A stretch of 36,015 bases of DNA from an uncultured Paenalcaligenes sp. (GCA_947632305.1 CANROS010000012.1:1-36015), one strand, 5' to 3'; counted from the first letter of the stretch, positions 25,511-35,968 are shown. Notes: generated by a model from the letters alone, not told the origin. Program-made: numbers and translations.

Positions 25511-26575
25511 GTGTCGCACAATACTGATGATTTACGTATTCGGGAAATTAAAGAGTTAAGCCCACCCGCACATTTAATGCGTGAATTTGCTTGCTCAGCG
25601 CAAGTCTCTAATTTAGTGCATGGTGCACGCGCAGCCATTCACCAGGTCTTGCATAATCAAGATGATCGCTTAGTGGTGGTGATTGGGCCATGTTCTATCC
25701 ACGATACGCAAGCCGCTTTAGAATATGCCCGTCGATTGTTGCCTTTGCGAGAGCAGTATAAAGACGAGTTGGAAATTGTGATGCGAGTCTACTTTGAAAA
25801 ACCGCGCACTACTGTGGGTTGGAAAGGGTTGATTAATGACCCTAGCTTAGATGGTAGCTTTAACATTAACCAAGGCCTACGCATTGCACGTCAGTTGTTG
25901 CTAGAGGTCAATGAGCTGGGTATGCCGGCGGGTTGTGAGTACTTGGATATGATTACACCCCAGTACATTGCAGACTTGGTCTCTTGGGGGGCCATTGGGG
26001 CGCGCACCACTGAAAGCCAAGTCCACCGCGAGCTGGCTTCGGGTCTGTCGTGTCCTGTCGGTTTTAAAAATGGTACGGGTGGCAGCACTCGGATTGCGAT
26101 TGATGCAATCAAAGCGGCTTCACAGCCTCACCATTTCTTATCGGTGACCAAAGGGGGGCATTCCGCCATTGTGTCTACCAAAGGCAACGAGGATTGCCAT
26201 ATTATTTTACGTGGTGGTAAGGCCCCTAACCACGATGCCGCTAGCGTAGAGCAAACGGGTAAAGACATGGAAGCCTCGGGTTTATTGCCACGCATTATGA
26301 TTGATGCCAGTCATGCGAACAGCAATAAAGACTACCGTCGTCAGCCCGAAGTGATTAACGAGGTCTGCGAGCAGGTGGAAGCGGGCGATGAGCGTATCTT
26401 CGGGGTCATGGTAGAAAGCCATTTGGTGGCAGGGCGCCAAGACCTAGTCGATGGTAAACCGTTGACTTATGGGCAAAGCATTACGGATGGCTGTATTGGT
26501 TGGGAAGAGTCCGAAGCGGTGCTTGAGCGCTTGGCACAGGCAGTACGCGTTCGCCGTCAGAAAAAACAAGGCTAA
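25511..26575 (+). CDS. aroG: DAHP synthase, AroG/AroF class
   Basis: The enzyme condenses phosphoenolpyruvate and erythrose-4-phosphate to DAHP, the entry step of the shikimate pathway. I choose the GTG at 25511, preceded by GGAG with 7-bp spacing, because the protein then begins MSHNTDDLRIREIKEL, aligning with E. coli AroG (MNYQNDDLRIKEIKEL), with 354 residues. Conserved stretches are VVIGPCSIHD, MRVYFEKPRTTVGWKG, GARTTESQVHRELASGLSCPVGFKNGT and the metal/substrate site around IDASHAN. An upstream extension from 25466 overlaps the attenuator. Feedback specificity (Phe or Tyr) is not certain from sequence; the mixed Phe/Tyr leader indicates control by both amino acids at transcription level. 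Confidence 0.95.
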   Translation: MSHNTDDLRIREIKELSPPAHLMREFACSAQVSNLVHGARAAIHQVLHNQDDRLVVVIGPCSIHDTQAALEYARRLLPLREQYKDELEIVMRVYFEKPRTTVGWKGLINDPSLDGSFNINQGLRIARQLLLEVNELGMPAGCEYLDMITPQYIADLVSWGAIGARTTESQVHRELASGLSCPVGFKNGTGGSTRIAIDAIKAASQPHHFLSVTKGGHSAIVSTKGNEDCHIILRGGKAPNHDAASVEQTGKDMEASGLLPRIMIDASHANSNKDYRRQPEVINEVCEQVEAGDERIFGVMVESHLVAGRQDLVDGKPLTYGQSITDGCIGWEESEAVLERLAQAVRVRRQKKQG

Positions 26576-26599
26576 CTCTTACGCTTTTGGCGCATTTTT

Positions 26600-26641
26600 A
26601 AAAAGCAGGGCTGAATCGAATGGATTCCGCTCTGCTTTTTT
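26600..26641 (+). terminator. Intrinsic terminator after aroG
   Basis: A long, nearly continuous stem joins AAAAAGCAG...GAATC (26600-26617) to GATTC...CTGCTTTTTT (26623-26641), with a 5-nt loop and one or two mismatches, ending in six T. Confidence 0.9.
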
Positions 26642-26718
26642 GCATTTCACCGACACCCTTTCATGTATTTGCTGCAGGTAGTGAGGAGGGCGGTACAATA
26701 CCCTAAGTTTTGATAGAT

Positions 26719-26737
26719 GGTCTTTGAGACCTTTTTT
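26719..26737 (+). terminator. Small terminator-like hairpin in the mnmA leader
   Basis: GGTCT (26719-26723), loop TTG, AGACC (26727-26731), then TTTTTT (26732-26737), 17 bp before the mnmA start. A -10-like TACAAT at 26694-26699 lies upstream, so the hairpin would sit in the mnmA leader. A 5-bp stem is short, so it may cause pausing or partial attenuation rather than full termination. Confidence 0.55.
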
Positions 26738-26754
26738 AGGCACAGATTGGTATT

Positions 26755-27870
26755 ATGACAACAGCGGCGGGCTCTAAAGGGCGAGTAGTAATTGGTCTTT
26801 CTGGTGGGGTGGATTCCTCGGTTTCAGCGTGGCTGCTTAAACAGCAAGGCTACGAGGTGATTGGTCTTTTTATGAAAAACTGGGAAGACGATGACGACAC
26901 AGAATATTGCTCCAGTCGTCAAGATTGGCTTGATGCTGCTAGTGTGGCTGACCTGTTGGACATTGAAATTGAGGCGGTGAACTTTGCTGCCGAATACAAA
27001 GACCGGGTCTTTGCCGAGTTTTTGCGCGAGTACACAGCGGGGCGCACCCCTAATCCCGATGTGCTCTGTAATGCCGAAATTAAATTTAAAGCGTTTTTAG
27101 ACCATGCCATGAGTCTAGGCGCCGAGCGCATTGCCACGGGCCATTATGCGCGGGTGCGTGCAGTACAAACTCCACAAGGCGACCAATACCAGTTGTTAAA
27201 GGGTGTGGACCAAAGCAAAGACCAAAGCTATTTTTTGCATCGTTTAAATCAAGCTCAATTGTCACGTACCTTGTTTCCTTTAGGGGAAATAGAAAAAACT
27301 GAGGTGCGTCGTATTGCCGAGCAATTGCAATTGCCCAATGCCAAGAAAAAAGATTCCACCGGTATTTGTTTTATCGGTGAGCGCCCTTTCCGCGAGTTCT
27401 TAAACCGGTATTTGCCTACTAAGCCAGGCCCTATTAAAACACCTGAAGGCAAAGTGGTGGGCGAGCACATGGGATTGGCTTTTTACACTTATGGCCAACG
27501 CAAGGGTTTAGGCATTGGTGGTATCAAGGGTACGCAGCGAGATGATGGCACGGCCGATGCTTGGTACGCCGCACGCAAAGACTTGCCAAATAATACGTTG
27601 TATGTGGTCCAAGGCCACGATCATCCGTGGTTGTTAAATCATAACCTGAGTGCTGAAAATATCAGTTGGGTTGCTGGTCAGGCCCCGACCCAAACCCAGT
27701 GCGCGGCCAAAACGCGCTACAGACAAAGTGATGCCGCTTGCCAAATTTTGCATGCCGATGAGCACAAGCTAAGCTTACATTTCGAGCAAGCCCAATGGGC
27801 GGTGACGCCAGGGCAATCAGTGGTGCTGTATGACGGCGAGGTGTGTTTGGGTGGTGGGATTATTCAATAA
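26755..27870 (+). CDS. mnmA: tRNA-specific 2-thiouridylase MnmA
   Basis: MnmA adenylates and thiolates the wobble uridine (U34) of tRNA-Lys, -Glu and -Gln, using persulfide sulfur relayed from the cysteine desulfurase. The 371-residue protein has the ATP-pyrophosphatase loop SGGVDSS (16-22) and the catalytic cysteines Cys105 ([11 protein letters not shown]) and Cys205 ([12 protein letters not shown]). C-terminal beta-barrel motifs ([13 protein letters not shown] and [18 protein letters not shown]) are intact. The stop overlaps the ATG of the next gene (TAATG), so translation of the two is coupled. Confidence 0.97.
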   Translation: MTTAAGSKGRVVIGLSGGVDSSVSAWLLKQQGYEVIGLFMKNWEDDDDTEYCSSRQDWLDAASVADLLDIEIEAVNFAAEYKDRVFAEFLREYTAGRTPNPDVLCNAEIKFKAFLDHAMSLGAERIATGHYARVRAVQTPQGDQYQLLKGVDQSKDQSYFLHRLNQAQLSRTLFPLGEIEKTEVRRIAEQLQLPNAKKKDSTGICFIGERPFREFLNRYLPTKPGPIKTPEGKVVGEHMGLAFYTYGQRKGLGIGGIKGTQRDDGTADAWYAARKDLPNNTLYVVQGHDHPWLLNHNLSAENISWVAGQAPTQTQCAAKTRYRQSDAACQILHADEHKLSLHFEQAQWAVTPGQSVVLYDGEVCLGGGIIQ

Positions 27871-28688
27871 TGACCATTACGTTTTTAGTGATCTTCGCTT
27901 TTTTAGGCGCTTTTGTTGGGTTTGCAGCTGGTTTGTTAGGCATAGGCGGGGGCATGATTTTGGTGCCTTTTCTGAATTTTCTGTTGCCGCGTTTAGGGGT
28001 GCCCTCTGATATTGCTGTGCATGTGGCCATTGCTACGGCCATGGCGACCATTATTTTCACCTCGTTATCTAGCATGCGCGCCCATCATGCCCATCAGGCC
28101 ATTCGGTGGGATATTGTAAAACTGATGGCTCCTGGTTTGATTGTAGGGGGATTGGTTTCTGGTGGTGCGGTGTTTGCGTATATTAATGGCTTGGTACTAG
28201 CCATTATTTTTACCTGCTTTGTGGTGTATTCAGCCTTGAAAATGTTCAGAAACACTAAACCCCCGGTGGGTGCTACGTTGCCCGCACCGTGGCAGATCAC
28301 GGCCTTTGGTGGCGTGGTAGGTTTTGTGTCGGGCTTATTGGGAGCGGGCGGTGGGTTTTTATCCGTGCCTTTTATGGTGCGTGCCCAAATTACCATGCAA
28401 AAAGCCATTGCGACCTCAGCCGCACTGGGTTTTTTTATTGCGGTGGCGAACGGCATAGGCTATGTGTGGTCAGGCGCCGAGTACACCAATCTACAGGCTG
28501 GTTTATTGGGTTATGTGTATTGGCCTGCTTTAGTTGTGTTGACGGTATTTAGTATGCTGAGTGCGCCATTTGGGGCCAAAATGGCCCATCGTTTACCCGT
28601 TAAAACATTAAAGCGTATTTTTGCCAGTATGCTATTACTCTTAGCTATCCAAATGCTGATTGAAACCCTACAGGTGCACTTAGGCTAA
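27870..28688 (+). CDS. TSUP family (TauE/SafE) membrane permease
   Basis: The 272-residue protein has about eight hydrophobic segments and the duplicated TSUP signature: GFAAGLLGIGGGMILVPFL near the N-terminus and GFVSGLLGAGGGFLSVPFM in the second half. Family members export or import sulfur-containing anions such as sulfite, sulfoacetate or thiosulfate; the substrate here is unknown. The ATG at 27870 is chosen because it overlaps the mnmA stop; a start 27 bp upstream inside mnmA is possible. It faces the sulfate importer operon across a terminator, a loose sulfur neighbourhood. Confidence 0.88.
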   Translation: MTITFLVIFAFLGAFVGFAAGLLGIGGGMILVPFLNFLLPRLGVPSDIAVHVAIATAMATIIFTSLSSMRAHHAHQAIRWDIVKLMAPGLIVGGLVSGGAVFAYINGLVLAIIFTCFVVYSALKMFRNTKPPVGATLPAPWQITAFGGVVGFVSGLLGAGGGFLSVPFMVRAQITMQKAIATSAALGFFIAVANGIGYVWSGAEYTNLQAGLLGYVYWPALVVLTVFSMLSAPFGAKMAHRLPVKTLKRIFASMLLLLAIQMLIETLQVHLG

Positions 28689-28710
28689 AAATCGGTGATC
28701 AGTCGTCCTT

Positions 28711-28743
28711 AAGGCCACGCTAAACGAGAGCGTGGCCTTTTTT
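28711..28743 (+). terminator. Intrinsic terminator after the TSUP gene
   Basis: AAGGCCACGCT (28711-28721) and AGCGTGGCCTT (28729-28739) form an 11-bp stem with a 7-nt loop and a T-run through 28743. It lies right before the end of convergent cysA, whose transcript would read the same hairpin without a T-run. Confidence 0.92.
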
Positions 28744-28744
28744 G

Positions 28745-29821
28745 TTAGGCGGGGTTGAGTTCTTCATCTTTTAGAAAGACGCGACTGTGCATGGGTCTAA
28801 TCCAAGCGTTGCCATGTTGGGTTAGACCTAGCTCTTGGAAGTGGCGCTTGCTGAGCTCAGCGTGGACAGTGCCTTCTTGGTGGGCGGTGCGTAGCTCTAG
28901 GCGTACGCGAGGGCCGACGATGGAAATCATCTCGATGCGGGCAGGTAAGGCATCGTCGCGGCTGTGCTTTAATACCTCAATGTCGTGAGAGCGTACGTAG
29001 GCCAACGCTTGGCTTAGGGGCTGATCTGCATATTCAGGGGTGGAAAAGGGTACGTTACCTATGCGTGCCTCCCCATTTTTTACCTTAGCCTGAAATACGT
29101 TCACATTACCAAGAAACTGATACACAAAAGGATTAGCTGGTGTGTCGTATACCTGTTCTGCTGTGCCATCTTGCTCGACTCGGCCCTGATTCATCACGAC
29201 GACGCGGTCTGAGACCTCTAGGGCTTCTTCTTGATCGTGAGTCACAAAAACACTAGTGACATGAATTTCATCATGAAGCCGGCGTAACCAACGGCGCAAT
29301 TCGGCGCGCACTTTAGCATCCAAAGCACCGAAAGGCTCATCTAGCAGTAACACTCTGGGCTCTACCGCTAGGGCGCGAGCAAGAGCAATACGTTGACGTT
29401 GACCTCCAGACAGTTGTGAAGGCAGGCGTTCAGCAGTCCAATCCAGCTGCACCATTTCCAGTAAGTGCATGACTTTTTGGTGGATAGCTGCTTTGCTAGG
29501 GCGCAAGCGGCGGGGGCGTACAGTGAGACCATAAGCCACATTTTCAAATACCGTCATGTGTTTAAAAAGAGCATAGTGTTGGAACACAAATCCTACCCCG
29601 CGCTGGCTGACGTGCACATCGGTGGTGTCTTGGCCATGAAAGTAAATGCGACCGTTGTCTGGTTGCTCTAAGCCAGCAATAATACGTAATAAGGTGGTTT
29701 TGCCTGAGCCTGAGGGGCCCAATAGTGCAGTGAGCTCTCCTTGTTTTAAGGTAAGGCTGACGTTATCCACCGCCACAAAATTGCCAAAGCGCTTGTTAAT
29801 GCTATCGATTTCAATACTCAT
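28745..29821 (-). CDS. cysA: Sulfate/thiosulfate import ATPase CysA
   Basis: CysA powers sulfate and thiosulfate uptake through the CysT-CysW channel. Starting at ATG 29821 ([15 protein letters not shown]) the protein has 358 residues, with Walker [10 protein letters not shown] (35-43), Q-loop [12 protein letters not shown], signature [15 protein letters not shown], Walker [17 protein letters not shown], switch VTHDQEEA, and a C-terminal regulatory (TOBE-like) domain. A longer frame to 29866 would overlap cysW by about 35 bp and is unlikely. It lies 10 bp after the cysW stop and is last in the operon. Confidence 0.95.
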   Translation of the reverse strand: MSIEIDSINKRFGNFVAVDNVSLTLKQGELTALLGPSGSGKTTLLRIIAGLEQPDNGRIYFHGQDTTDVHVSQRGVGFVFQHYALFKHMTVFENVAYGLTVRPRRLRPSKAAIHQKVMHLLEMVQLDWTAERLPSQLSGGQRQRIALARALAVEPRVLLLDEPFGALDAKVRAELRRWLRRLHDEIHVTSVFVTHDQEEALEVSDRVVVMNQGRVEQDGTAEQVYDTPANPFVYQFLGNVNVFQAKVKNGEARIGNVPFSTPEYADQPLSQALAYVRSHDIEVLKHSRDDALPARIEMISIVGPRVRLELRTAHQEGTVHAELSKRHFQELGLTQHGNAWIRPMHSRVFLKDEELNPA

Positions 29822-29831
29822 GGTGATGATC

Positions 29832-30743
29832 TCAAGAGTTGTCAGGGCTGGGACGGTTACGTTCATCTAACCATTCCACTAAGGTTTTAGCGGCAATAGT
29901 GACCAAAGCTAAGCCAGTTAATAGCGATGACACAGCAAACGCAGCAGTGAACATATATTCGTTATAAAGCACCTCAATATGCAGCGGCATGGTGTTGGTT
30001 TCACCGCGAATGCGACCGGAAACCATCGCGACTGCTCCAAACTCACCTAAAGCGCGGGCATTACATAAAATGACGCCATACATTAATCCCCATTTAATAT
30101 TGGGCAGAGTGACGTACCAAAAGGTTTTCCAGCCACTGGCCCCTAAGGTTAATGAGGCTTCCTCTTCTTCTTTGCCTTGTTGTTGCATTAGCGGGATGAG
30201 CTCACGCGCAATAAAGGGTAGCGTCCCAAAAGCAATCACAATGACAATGCCGGGCACGGCAAAAATAATACGTAGGTCGTGTACGGCGAGCCAAGGCCCT
30301 AGCCAGCCTTGAGATCCAAATAAAATAATAAAAATAAGCCCCACGACGACAGGGGAAATGGCGAATGGCATATCGATCAAAGAGATCAAGATGGCTTTGC
30401 CGCGAAAATCAAATTTAGCAATGGCCCAAGCGGCGGCCACTCCGAACACCAGATTAATGGGGACAACAATGACCACAACCAGTAAGGAAAGGCGGATGGC
30501 CGCTAAGGCGTCTGGTTCGGTCACAGCGCTCCACCAGATAGATACGCCTTGTTCAAACGCGCCATAAAGCACAACGGCTAAAGGTAAGACTAAAAATAAG
30601 GCTAAAAAACCTAGGGCAATACTGATTAACGTCCAACGTATCCAGCGGGACTCTTCGGTAGCGCCACGCCAAGAGGAGGGTGGTGAGAGCTCCTGTTCTT
30701 GGCTGTGAGGTTGTATTAAATAAGGATAGGTTTGCGTGGTCAT
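29832..30743 (-). CDS. cysW: Sulfate ABC transporter permease CysW
   Basis: This is one of the two sulfate permease subunits in the inner membrane. The ATG at 30743 (MTTQTYPYL) gives 303 residues; a start 45 bp upstream lies within cysT. After a hydrophilic N-terminus of about 45 residues there are about six membrane helices, and the ATPase-coupling loop is [56 protein letters not shown] is typical of CysW. It lies 7 bp after cysT and 10 bp before cysA. Confidence 0.95.
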   Translation of the reverse strand: MTTQTYPYLIQPHSQEQELSPPSSWRGATEESRWIRWTLISIALGFLALFLVLPLAVVLYGAFEQGVSIWWSAVTEPDALAAIRLSLLVVVIVVPINLVFGVAAAWAIAKFDFRGKAILISLIDMPFAISPVVVGLIFIILFGSQGWLGPWLAVHDLRIIFAVPGIVIVIAFGTLPFIARELIPLMQQQGKEEEEASLTLGASGWKTFWYVTLPNIKWGLMYGVILCNARALGEFGAVAMVSGRIRGETNTMPLHIEVLYNEYMFTAAFAVSSLLTGLALVTIAAKTLVEWLDERNRPSPDNS

Positions 30744-30750
30744 AGTTGTT

Positions 30751-31581
30751 TTAGAGGCTGCGTCGTTGAGTCCACCACTGCAAACCATTGATGATAAGCA
30801 GAAGTAAAAAAGCGGCTACTAGCATCACCGTGCCAATGGCAGCGGCGCCGTGATAGTCGTATTGCTCGGCTTTGCTCATGATGAGTAAGGGGGTGATTTC
30901 TGTTCTGAAGGGCATGTTGCCGGCAATAAAAACCACAGAACCGTATTCGCCCACAGCTCGTGCAAAGGCTAGGGCATAGCCGGTAAGTAAAGCTGGCAGA
31001 AGGGCAGGTAAGATCACGCGTCTTAAGGTGGTGTAGCGACTGGCCCCCAAGCTGGCAGAGGCCTCTTCCAGTTCAGGCTCAAGGGCTTCTAGAACGGGTT
31101 GCACCGTGCGAACCACAAAGGGCAAGCCTATATAAGTTAAGGCCATCACCACCCCTAATTGGGTATAGGCCACCTTAATGCCAAATAGGTTTAAATATTG
31201 CCCTACCCAACCGGTTGAGGCGTAGAGGGTGACCAAGGCGATGCCAGCGACTGCTGTGGGGAGAGCAAAAGGTAAATCCACGAGCGCATCAACGATTTTT
31301 TTTCCAGGAAAACGATAACGCACTAAAACCCAAGCGACTAAGGCACCAAAAATTAAATTAATACTAGCGCCTAGCAAAGAGGCACCAAAGGAGAGCTTGT
31401 ATGAGGCGACGACTTGAGGGTGGCTGATGGCTTTCCAGAAGTCGTCCCAGCTCATCATGGAGGTGTAAAACAGTAAACCTGCCACTGGCAGGATAAAGAT
31501 AAAGCCTAAGTACAGCAGACTGAAACCCATGGTCAGACCAAAGCCGGGGATCACTCTCTGTTGTTTTGCAAGCGCGAACAT
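30751..31581 (-). CDS. cysT: Sulfate ABC transporter permease CysT (CysU)
   Basis: The partner permease of CysW. I choose the ATG at 31581 because GAGG stands 5 bp upstream and the protein then begins MFALAKQQRVIPGFGL, aligning with E. coli CysT (MFAVSSRRVLPGF); it has 276 residues. An ATG at 31626, immediately after the sbp stop, would translate through the intergenic palindrome and is rejected. DLPFALPTAVAGIALVTLY, the coupling loop EEASASLGASRYTTLRRVILPAL and GEYGSVVFIAGNMPF are family features. About six membrane helices are apparent. Confidence 0.95.
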   Translation of the reverse strand: MFALAKQQRVIPGFGLTMGFSLLYLGFIFILPVAGLLFYTSMMSWDDFWKAISHPQVVASYKLSFGASLLGASINLIFGALVAWVLVRYRFPGKKIVDALVDLPFALPTAVAGIALVTLYASTGWVGQYLNLFGIKVAYTQLGVVMALTYIGLPFVVRTVQPVLEALEPELEEASASLGASRYTTLRRVILPALLPALLTGYALAFARAVGEYGSVVFIAGNMPFRTEITPLLIMSKAEQYDYHGAAAIGTVMLVAAFLLLLIINGLQWWTQRRSL

Positions 31582-31594
31582 GAGCACCTCATAG

Positions 31595-31618
31595 AAACCT
31601 GAGCCTAGGCTCAGGTTT
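31595..31618 (-). repeat. Perfect 24-bp palindrome between sbp and cysT
   Basis: The half-site AAACCTGAGCCT (31595-31606) is followed directly by its exact complement (31607-31618), so the transcript can form an 11-bp stem with a minimal loop. It fills most of the 45-bp gap between the sbp stop and the cysT start, ending 6 bp before the GAGG of cysT. Hairpins at this spot in binding-protein operons often protect the upstream message and lower expression of the permeases (compare malE-malF). Confidence 0.85.
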
Positions 31619-31626
31619 TGATACAT

Positions 31627-32643
31627 TTAGCGTTGATTAATGCTTTCCATGAGGCGGTCAAAGGTACCGCCATCGTTAAAATGTTGGTTCTGGGCATGAG
31701 TCCAGCCACCAAATAACTCATCGATGGTGAAGAGTTCTACGGCAGTAAATTGATCGGTAAACTCGGCGGCTATGGCCGGATTGCTTGGGCGATAGTAGTG
31801 TTTGGCTGCAAGGCGTTGGGCTTCATCACTATAGAGTTCACTGAGATATGCTTCCGCTACCTGACGCGTGCCTTTACGGTCCACATTTTTATCCACTACC
31901 GTTACGGGTGGTTCGGCCAAAATACTGACTGAAGGCACAATAATTTCAAATTGCCCTTTGCCAAGCTGTTCTACCGATAAGTGGGCTTCATTTTCCCAAG
32001 CAATAAACACATCACCTAAACCACGCTGTACAAAAGTATTGGTGGCACCACGTGCTCCAGAATCTAATACAGGCACATTGGCAAAAAGTTGGCGTACAAA
32101 TTCATAGGCTTTTTCTTCATCGCCGCCATGTTGTTTGAGGGCGTAGCCCCACGCTGCTAAATAGTTCCATCGAGCCCCACCGGAGGTTTTGGGGTTAGGG
32201 GTGATAACGGCTACATCTTCGCGGACCAAATCATCCCAATCTTGGATTTGCTTAGGGTTGCCTTTGCGCACTAACAGCACGATAGTGGAGGTGTAAGGGG
32301 CGCTGTTTTCATCAAGACGGCTTTGCCAGTTTCCAGTGAGTAGACCACCGTGTTGGTGCAAAGCATCCACATCGTAAGCTAAAGCTAGAGTGACGACATC
32401 TGCATCTAGACCGTCAATGACAGAGCGTGCCTGCGAGCCAGAGCCGCCATGTGATTGGCGAATAGTGACCTTTTGGCCCGTTTCTGCCTGCCATTGTTCG
32501 GCAAAGTGGTGGTTGTATTCCCTATAGAATTCCCGAGTAGGGTCATAGGACACATTGAGAAGAGTTAGGGTGTTCGCCAACACAGGCGTGGCGATAAGTA
32601 AAGCAAAACTACAGATAAGACGTAAATAGGTATGCCTAAGCAT
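31627..32643 (-). CDS. sbp: Periplasmic sulfate-binding protein
   Basis: The 338-residue protein has a signal peptide (hydrophobic [15 protein letters not shown], cleavage near residue 23) and then [21 protein letters not shown] and [28 protein letters not shown], features of the Sbp/CysP sulfate-binding family. It delivers sulfate (possibly thiosulfate) to CysTWA. The ATG at 32643 has GGAG 6 bp upstream; an in-frame ATG at 32655 would overlap that site. Sbp and CysP cannot be told apart with certainty by eye; the sequence looks more like Sbp. It precedes cysT with a palindrome in between. Confidence 0.93.
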   Translation of the reverse strand: MLRHTYLRLICSFALLIATPVLANTLTLLNVSYDPTREFYREYNHHFAEQWQAETGQKVTIRQSHGGSGSQARSVIDGLDADVVTLALAYDVDALHQHGGLLTGNWQSRLDENSAPYTSTIVLLVRKGNPKQIQDWDDLVREDVAVITPNPKTSGGARWNYLAAWGYALKQHGGDEEKAYEFVRQLFANVPVLDSGARGATNTFVQRGLGDVFIAWENEAHLSVEQLGKGQFEIIVPSVSILAEPPVTVVDKNVDRKGTRQVAEAYLSELYSDEAQRLAAKHYYRPSNPAIAAEFTDQFTAVELFTIDELFGGWTHAQNQHFNDGGTFDRLMESINQR

Positions 32644-32749
32644 GGTGTGCTCCATGTTGCGGCTACCTCTAGTGATCCAGTCGGTAGAGCTGTTTTATAA
32701 AGAGTGGTTGTCTTCCCGTGGTCGGGTATTAGGACGTTTTGGTAGGTGC

Positions 32750-32908
32750 TTAAAAGCGAATTTTTTCTTTGCTTTCTATTTGCACCACTTGGCCATTATG
32801 TAAGGTGATTTCTACGGAACCAAATTGGATTTTCTGTAATGCTTCTGCAATAGCAGCCAAGACCTTTTGATCATTCACTACCGGATTGAATTGGGTTGTT
32901 GTCTGCAT
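32750..32908 (-). CDS. yezD: YezD-family (DUF2292) small protein
   Basis: This short gene encodes 52 residues from ATG 32908 to TAA 32750. It begins MQTTTQFNPVVNDQ and contains the family core VLAAIAEALQKIQFGSVE, then ITLHNGQVVQIESKEKIRF. This pattern (short helix, then GSVEI..H.G.VVQIE..EK.R) matches YezD/DUF2292 proteins, which often sit beside sulfate uptake or assimilation genes; their function is unknown. It lies 106 bp upstream of sbp in the same direction, probably as first gene of the operon. GGA stands about 6 bp before the ATG. Confidence 0.85.
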   Translation of the reverse strand: MQTTTQFNPVVNDQKVLAAIAEALQKIQFGSVEITLHNGQVVQIESKEKIRF

Positions 32909-32956
32909 ATTGATTCCAGTTGTGGGTGGGTGATATTTAGGTATGTCTGGCTTACG

Positions 32957-32962
32957 ATAGTA
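32957..32962 (-). promoter_or_regulatory. Candidate -10 for the yezD-sbp-cysTWA operon
   Basis: TACTAT on the minus strand (complement of 32957-32962) lies about 50 bp before yezD. The -35 region is poor, which would suit an activator-dependent promoter such as CysB-type control, but no CysB site can be identified by eye. The remaining 32963-33072 stretch shows nothing else. Confidence 0.3.
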
Positions 32963-33072
32963 GAGGCAAAATCAGTAGAACGAAAATACCGAAAAGGCAC
33001 TTTTTTATATGGTTAGGTCATATGTGGTGTAGTAGGCGTTGCAGGGACATGAGTTTTGCAAGCATATGACCA

Positions 33073-33120
33073 TAGAAAAACCCCAAAAGGTAGAGGTATC
33101 CACCTTTTGGGGTTTTTCTA
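33073..33120 (-). terminator. Strong terminator after the glutathione S-transferase gene
   Basis: A perfect 19-bp stem (33073-33091 with 33102-33120, core AACCCCAAAAGGT) encloses a 10-nt loop. A-rich and T-rich outer arms allow termination in both directions; the leftward gst transcript ends here. Confidence 0.92.
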
Positions 33121-33151
33121 ATTGAGGCCGATCAGTGCTTAGTTAGGGCAG

Positions 33152-33778
33152 CTAATTGGGCTCGAGTTCGTTTAGCGTAGAGAGCTGGAAAGAAGGGCGG
33201 GCTTCAAGCTTGGCCATAAGTTGGGCCAGCTTTTCGCACTCGTCGCGCCATACTAGCTCAGGGAAACGCAAGTCCAGATAGGCCAAAGCACAACCTACGG
33301 CCAGATCCGCTAAGCTCAGATTAATGCCTGTGCAATAGGGGTGGTTGGCGGGGAATTCAGTTTCCATGTGTTTTAACGCGGACAAAATTTTATTTTGTTG
33401 GCGGTTAATCCACTCGGGGCATTGGCGGGCGGTGGGGCGCTGTGTTTTTTCAATGTGAATGCTTTCTGCTGCATCCATGAGCCCATCCGCTACGGCTTCC
33501 CAGGCTTTGGTGGAGGCACGCTCGCGTCCCGACTGAGGTAATAAACGGCTGACCGGCGATAAGGTGTCTAGGTATTCAACAATGACACGAGAGTCAAACA
33601 GACTGCCGTAGTCATCCATAATTAAGCAGGGAATTTTGCCCAATGGATTGTATTGCTGAATGATCGAGTCGTCGGCCCACACGTCTTCGAGGAGTAATTC
33701 GTAGTCGAGTTTTTTTTCTGCCATGACGACGCGGACTTTGCGTACAAACGGGCACGTCAGTGAACCAAGAAGTTTCAT
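33152..33778 (-). CDS. Glutathione S-transferase family protein
   Basis: The 208-residue protein has an N-terminal thioredoxin-like domain (MKLLGSLTCPFVRKVRVVMAEKKLDYEL, with NPLGKIPCL and FDSRVIVEYLD forming the glutathione site) and a helical C-terminal domain ending with the conserved SLADLAVGCALAYLDLRFPEL. It resembles the YibF-type branch, whose physiological substrate is unclear. A cysteine near residue 9 (TCPF) is retained in the first loop. It is divergent from purB, a neighbourhood common in this group, and has its own promoter and terminator. Confidence 0.9.
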   Translation of the reverse strand: MKLLGSLTCPFVRKVRVVMAEKKLDYELLLEDVWADDSIIQQYNPLGKIPCLIMDDYGSLFDSRVIVEYLDTLSPVSRLLPQSGRERASTKAWEAVADGLMDAAESIHIEKTQRPTARQCPEWINRQQNKILSALKHMETEFPANHPYCTGINLSLADLAVGCALAYLDLRFPELVWRDECEKLAQLMAKLEARPSFQLSTLNELEPN

Positions 33779-35483
<1,705 letters not shown>

Positions 35484-35496
35484 TCCTTCCGCATCG

Positions 35497-35555
35497 TGTC
35501 ACCCGCAGAGCGTGTTTTTGTTGGGTGACATTGCACGAGAGGGGGCCATGCCCCC
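35497..35555. repeat. Two hairpins between convergent purB and lipoprotein genes
   Basis: TGTCACCC (35497-35504) pairs with GGGTGACA (35523-35530), loop of 18 containing a short T-run. GGGGGC (35541-35546) pairs with GCCCCC (35550-35555). Neither is followed by a proper T-run, so they are weak terminator candidates for the convergent transcripts. Confidence 0.5.
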
Positions 35556-35587
35556 GATCCGCGTCTTAGTGTATGCAGGGTGTGCGT

Positions 35588-35968
35588 TTATAAGGCCGGG
35601 CGTCCGCAGCCCTGTAGGCTTTGACCCTTAACTTCTAGTATTGCACTGTATTCGTAGTGCGTATCGCTCATGGTGTCATTGCAGCTGCCAGGACGAATAC
35701 GTAGGTTTAACGGTTCGTTTTGATAGGTGCTGCGCAGCTGTAGGCCTTGGTCTGTGGTCTCGACTGCACTAAAAGTAGTAGTGAAACGTGTAGACCCAGT
35801 ATCTAAAATGACGTCGGCTTGCAGGTCGTTTTGTAGGACCACTGACCAGCCTGGTTCGTTGCCTAAGGCTTGAAACGGGTAAGGCAGATCTTGGTTCTTT
35901 GGGGCATGACTACACGCTGCTAAGGTTAAGGTCATAGCAGCAACCACCAGATAGTTAAGACGATTCAT
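35588..35968 (-). CDS. Small lipoprotein, COG3650-like
   Basis: The 126-residue protein has a signal sequence (NRLNYLVVAAMTLTLAAC) ending in the lipobox LAAC (Cys19), so it should be an envelope lipoprotein. The mature part has ALGNEPGWSVVL and the end PGSCNDTMSDTHYEYSAILEVKGQSLQGCGRP, which resembles uncharacterised COG3650-type lipoproteins. Two cysteines (in PGSCND and QGCGRP) may be disulphide-linked. No function is known. It is convergent with purB. Confidence 0.75.
   Translation of the reverse strand: MNRLNYLVVAAMTLTLAACSHAPKNQDLPYPFQALGNEPGWSVVLQNDLQADVILDTGSTRFTTTFSAVETTDQGLQLRSTYQNEPLNLRIRPGSCNDTMSDTHYEYSAILEVKGQSLQGCGRPAL

Noticed and set aside
25318-25527. 69-codon ORF overlapping the aroG leader in another frame
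   Set aside because: Its ATG lies on top of the AGGA site, it runs through the terminator and into aroG, and its product has no recognisable features. The 25326 frame has proper spacing and the aromatic run.
28094-28456. 120-codon antisense ORF inside the TSUP gene
   Set aside because: It is a shadow of a real membrane-protein gene: low-complexity product and no ribosome-binding site.
32671-32710. tRNA-like D-arm sequence (CAGTCGGTAGAGC) upstream of sbp
   Set aside because: No acceptor stem, anticodon arm or T-loop can be folded around it; most likely coincidence.
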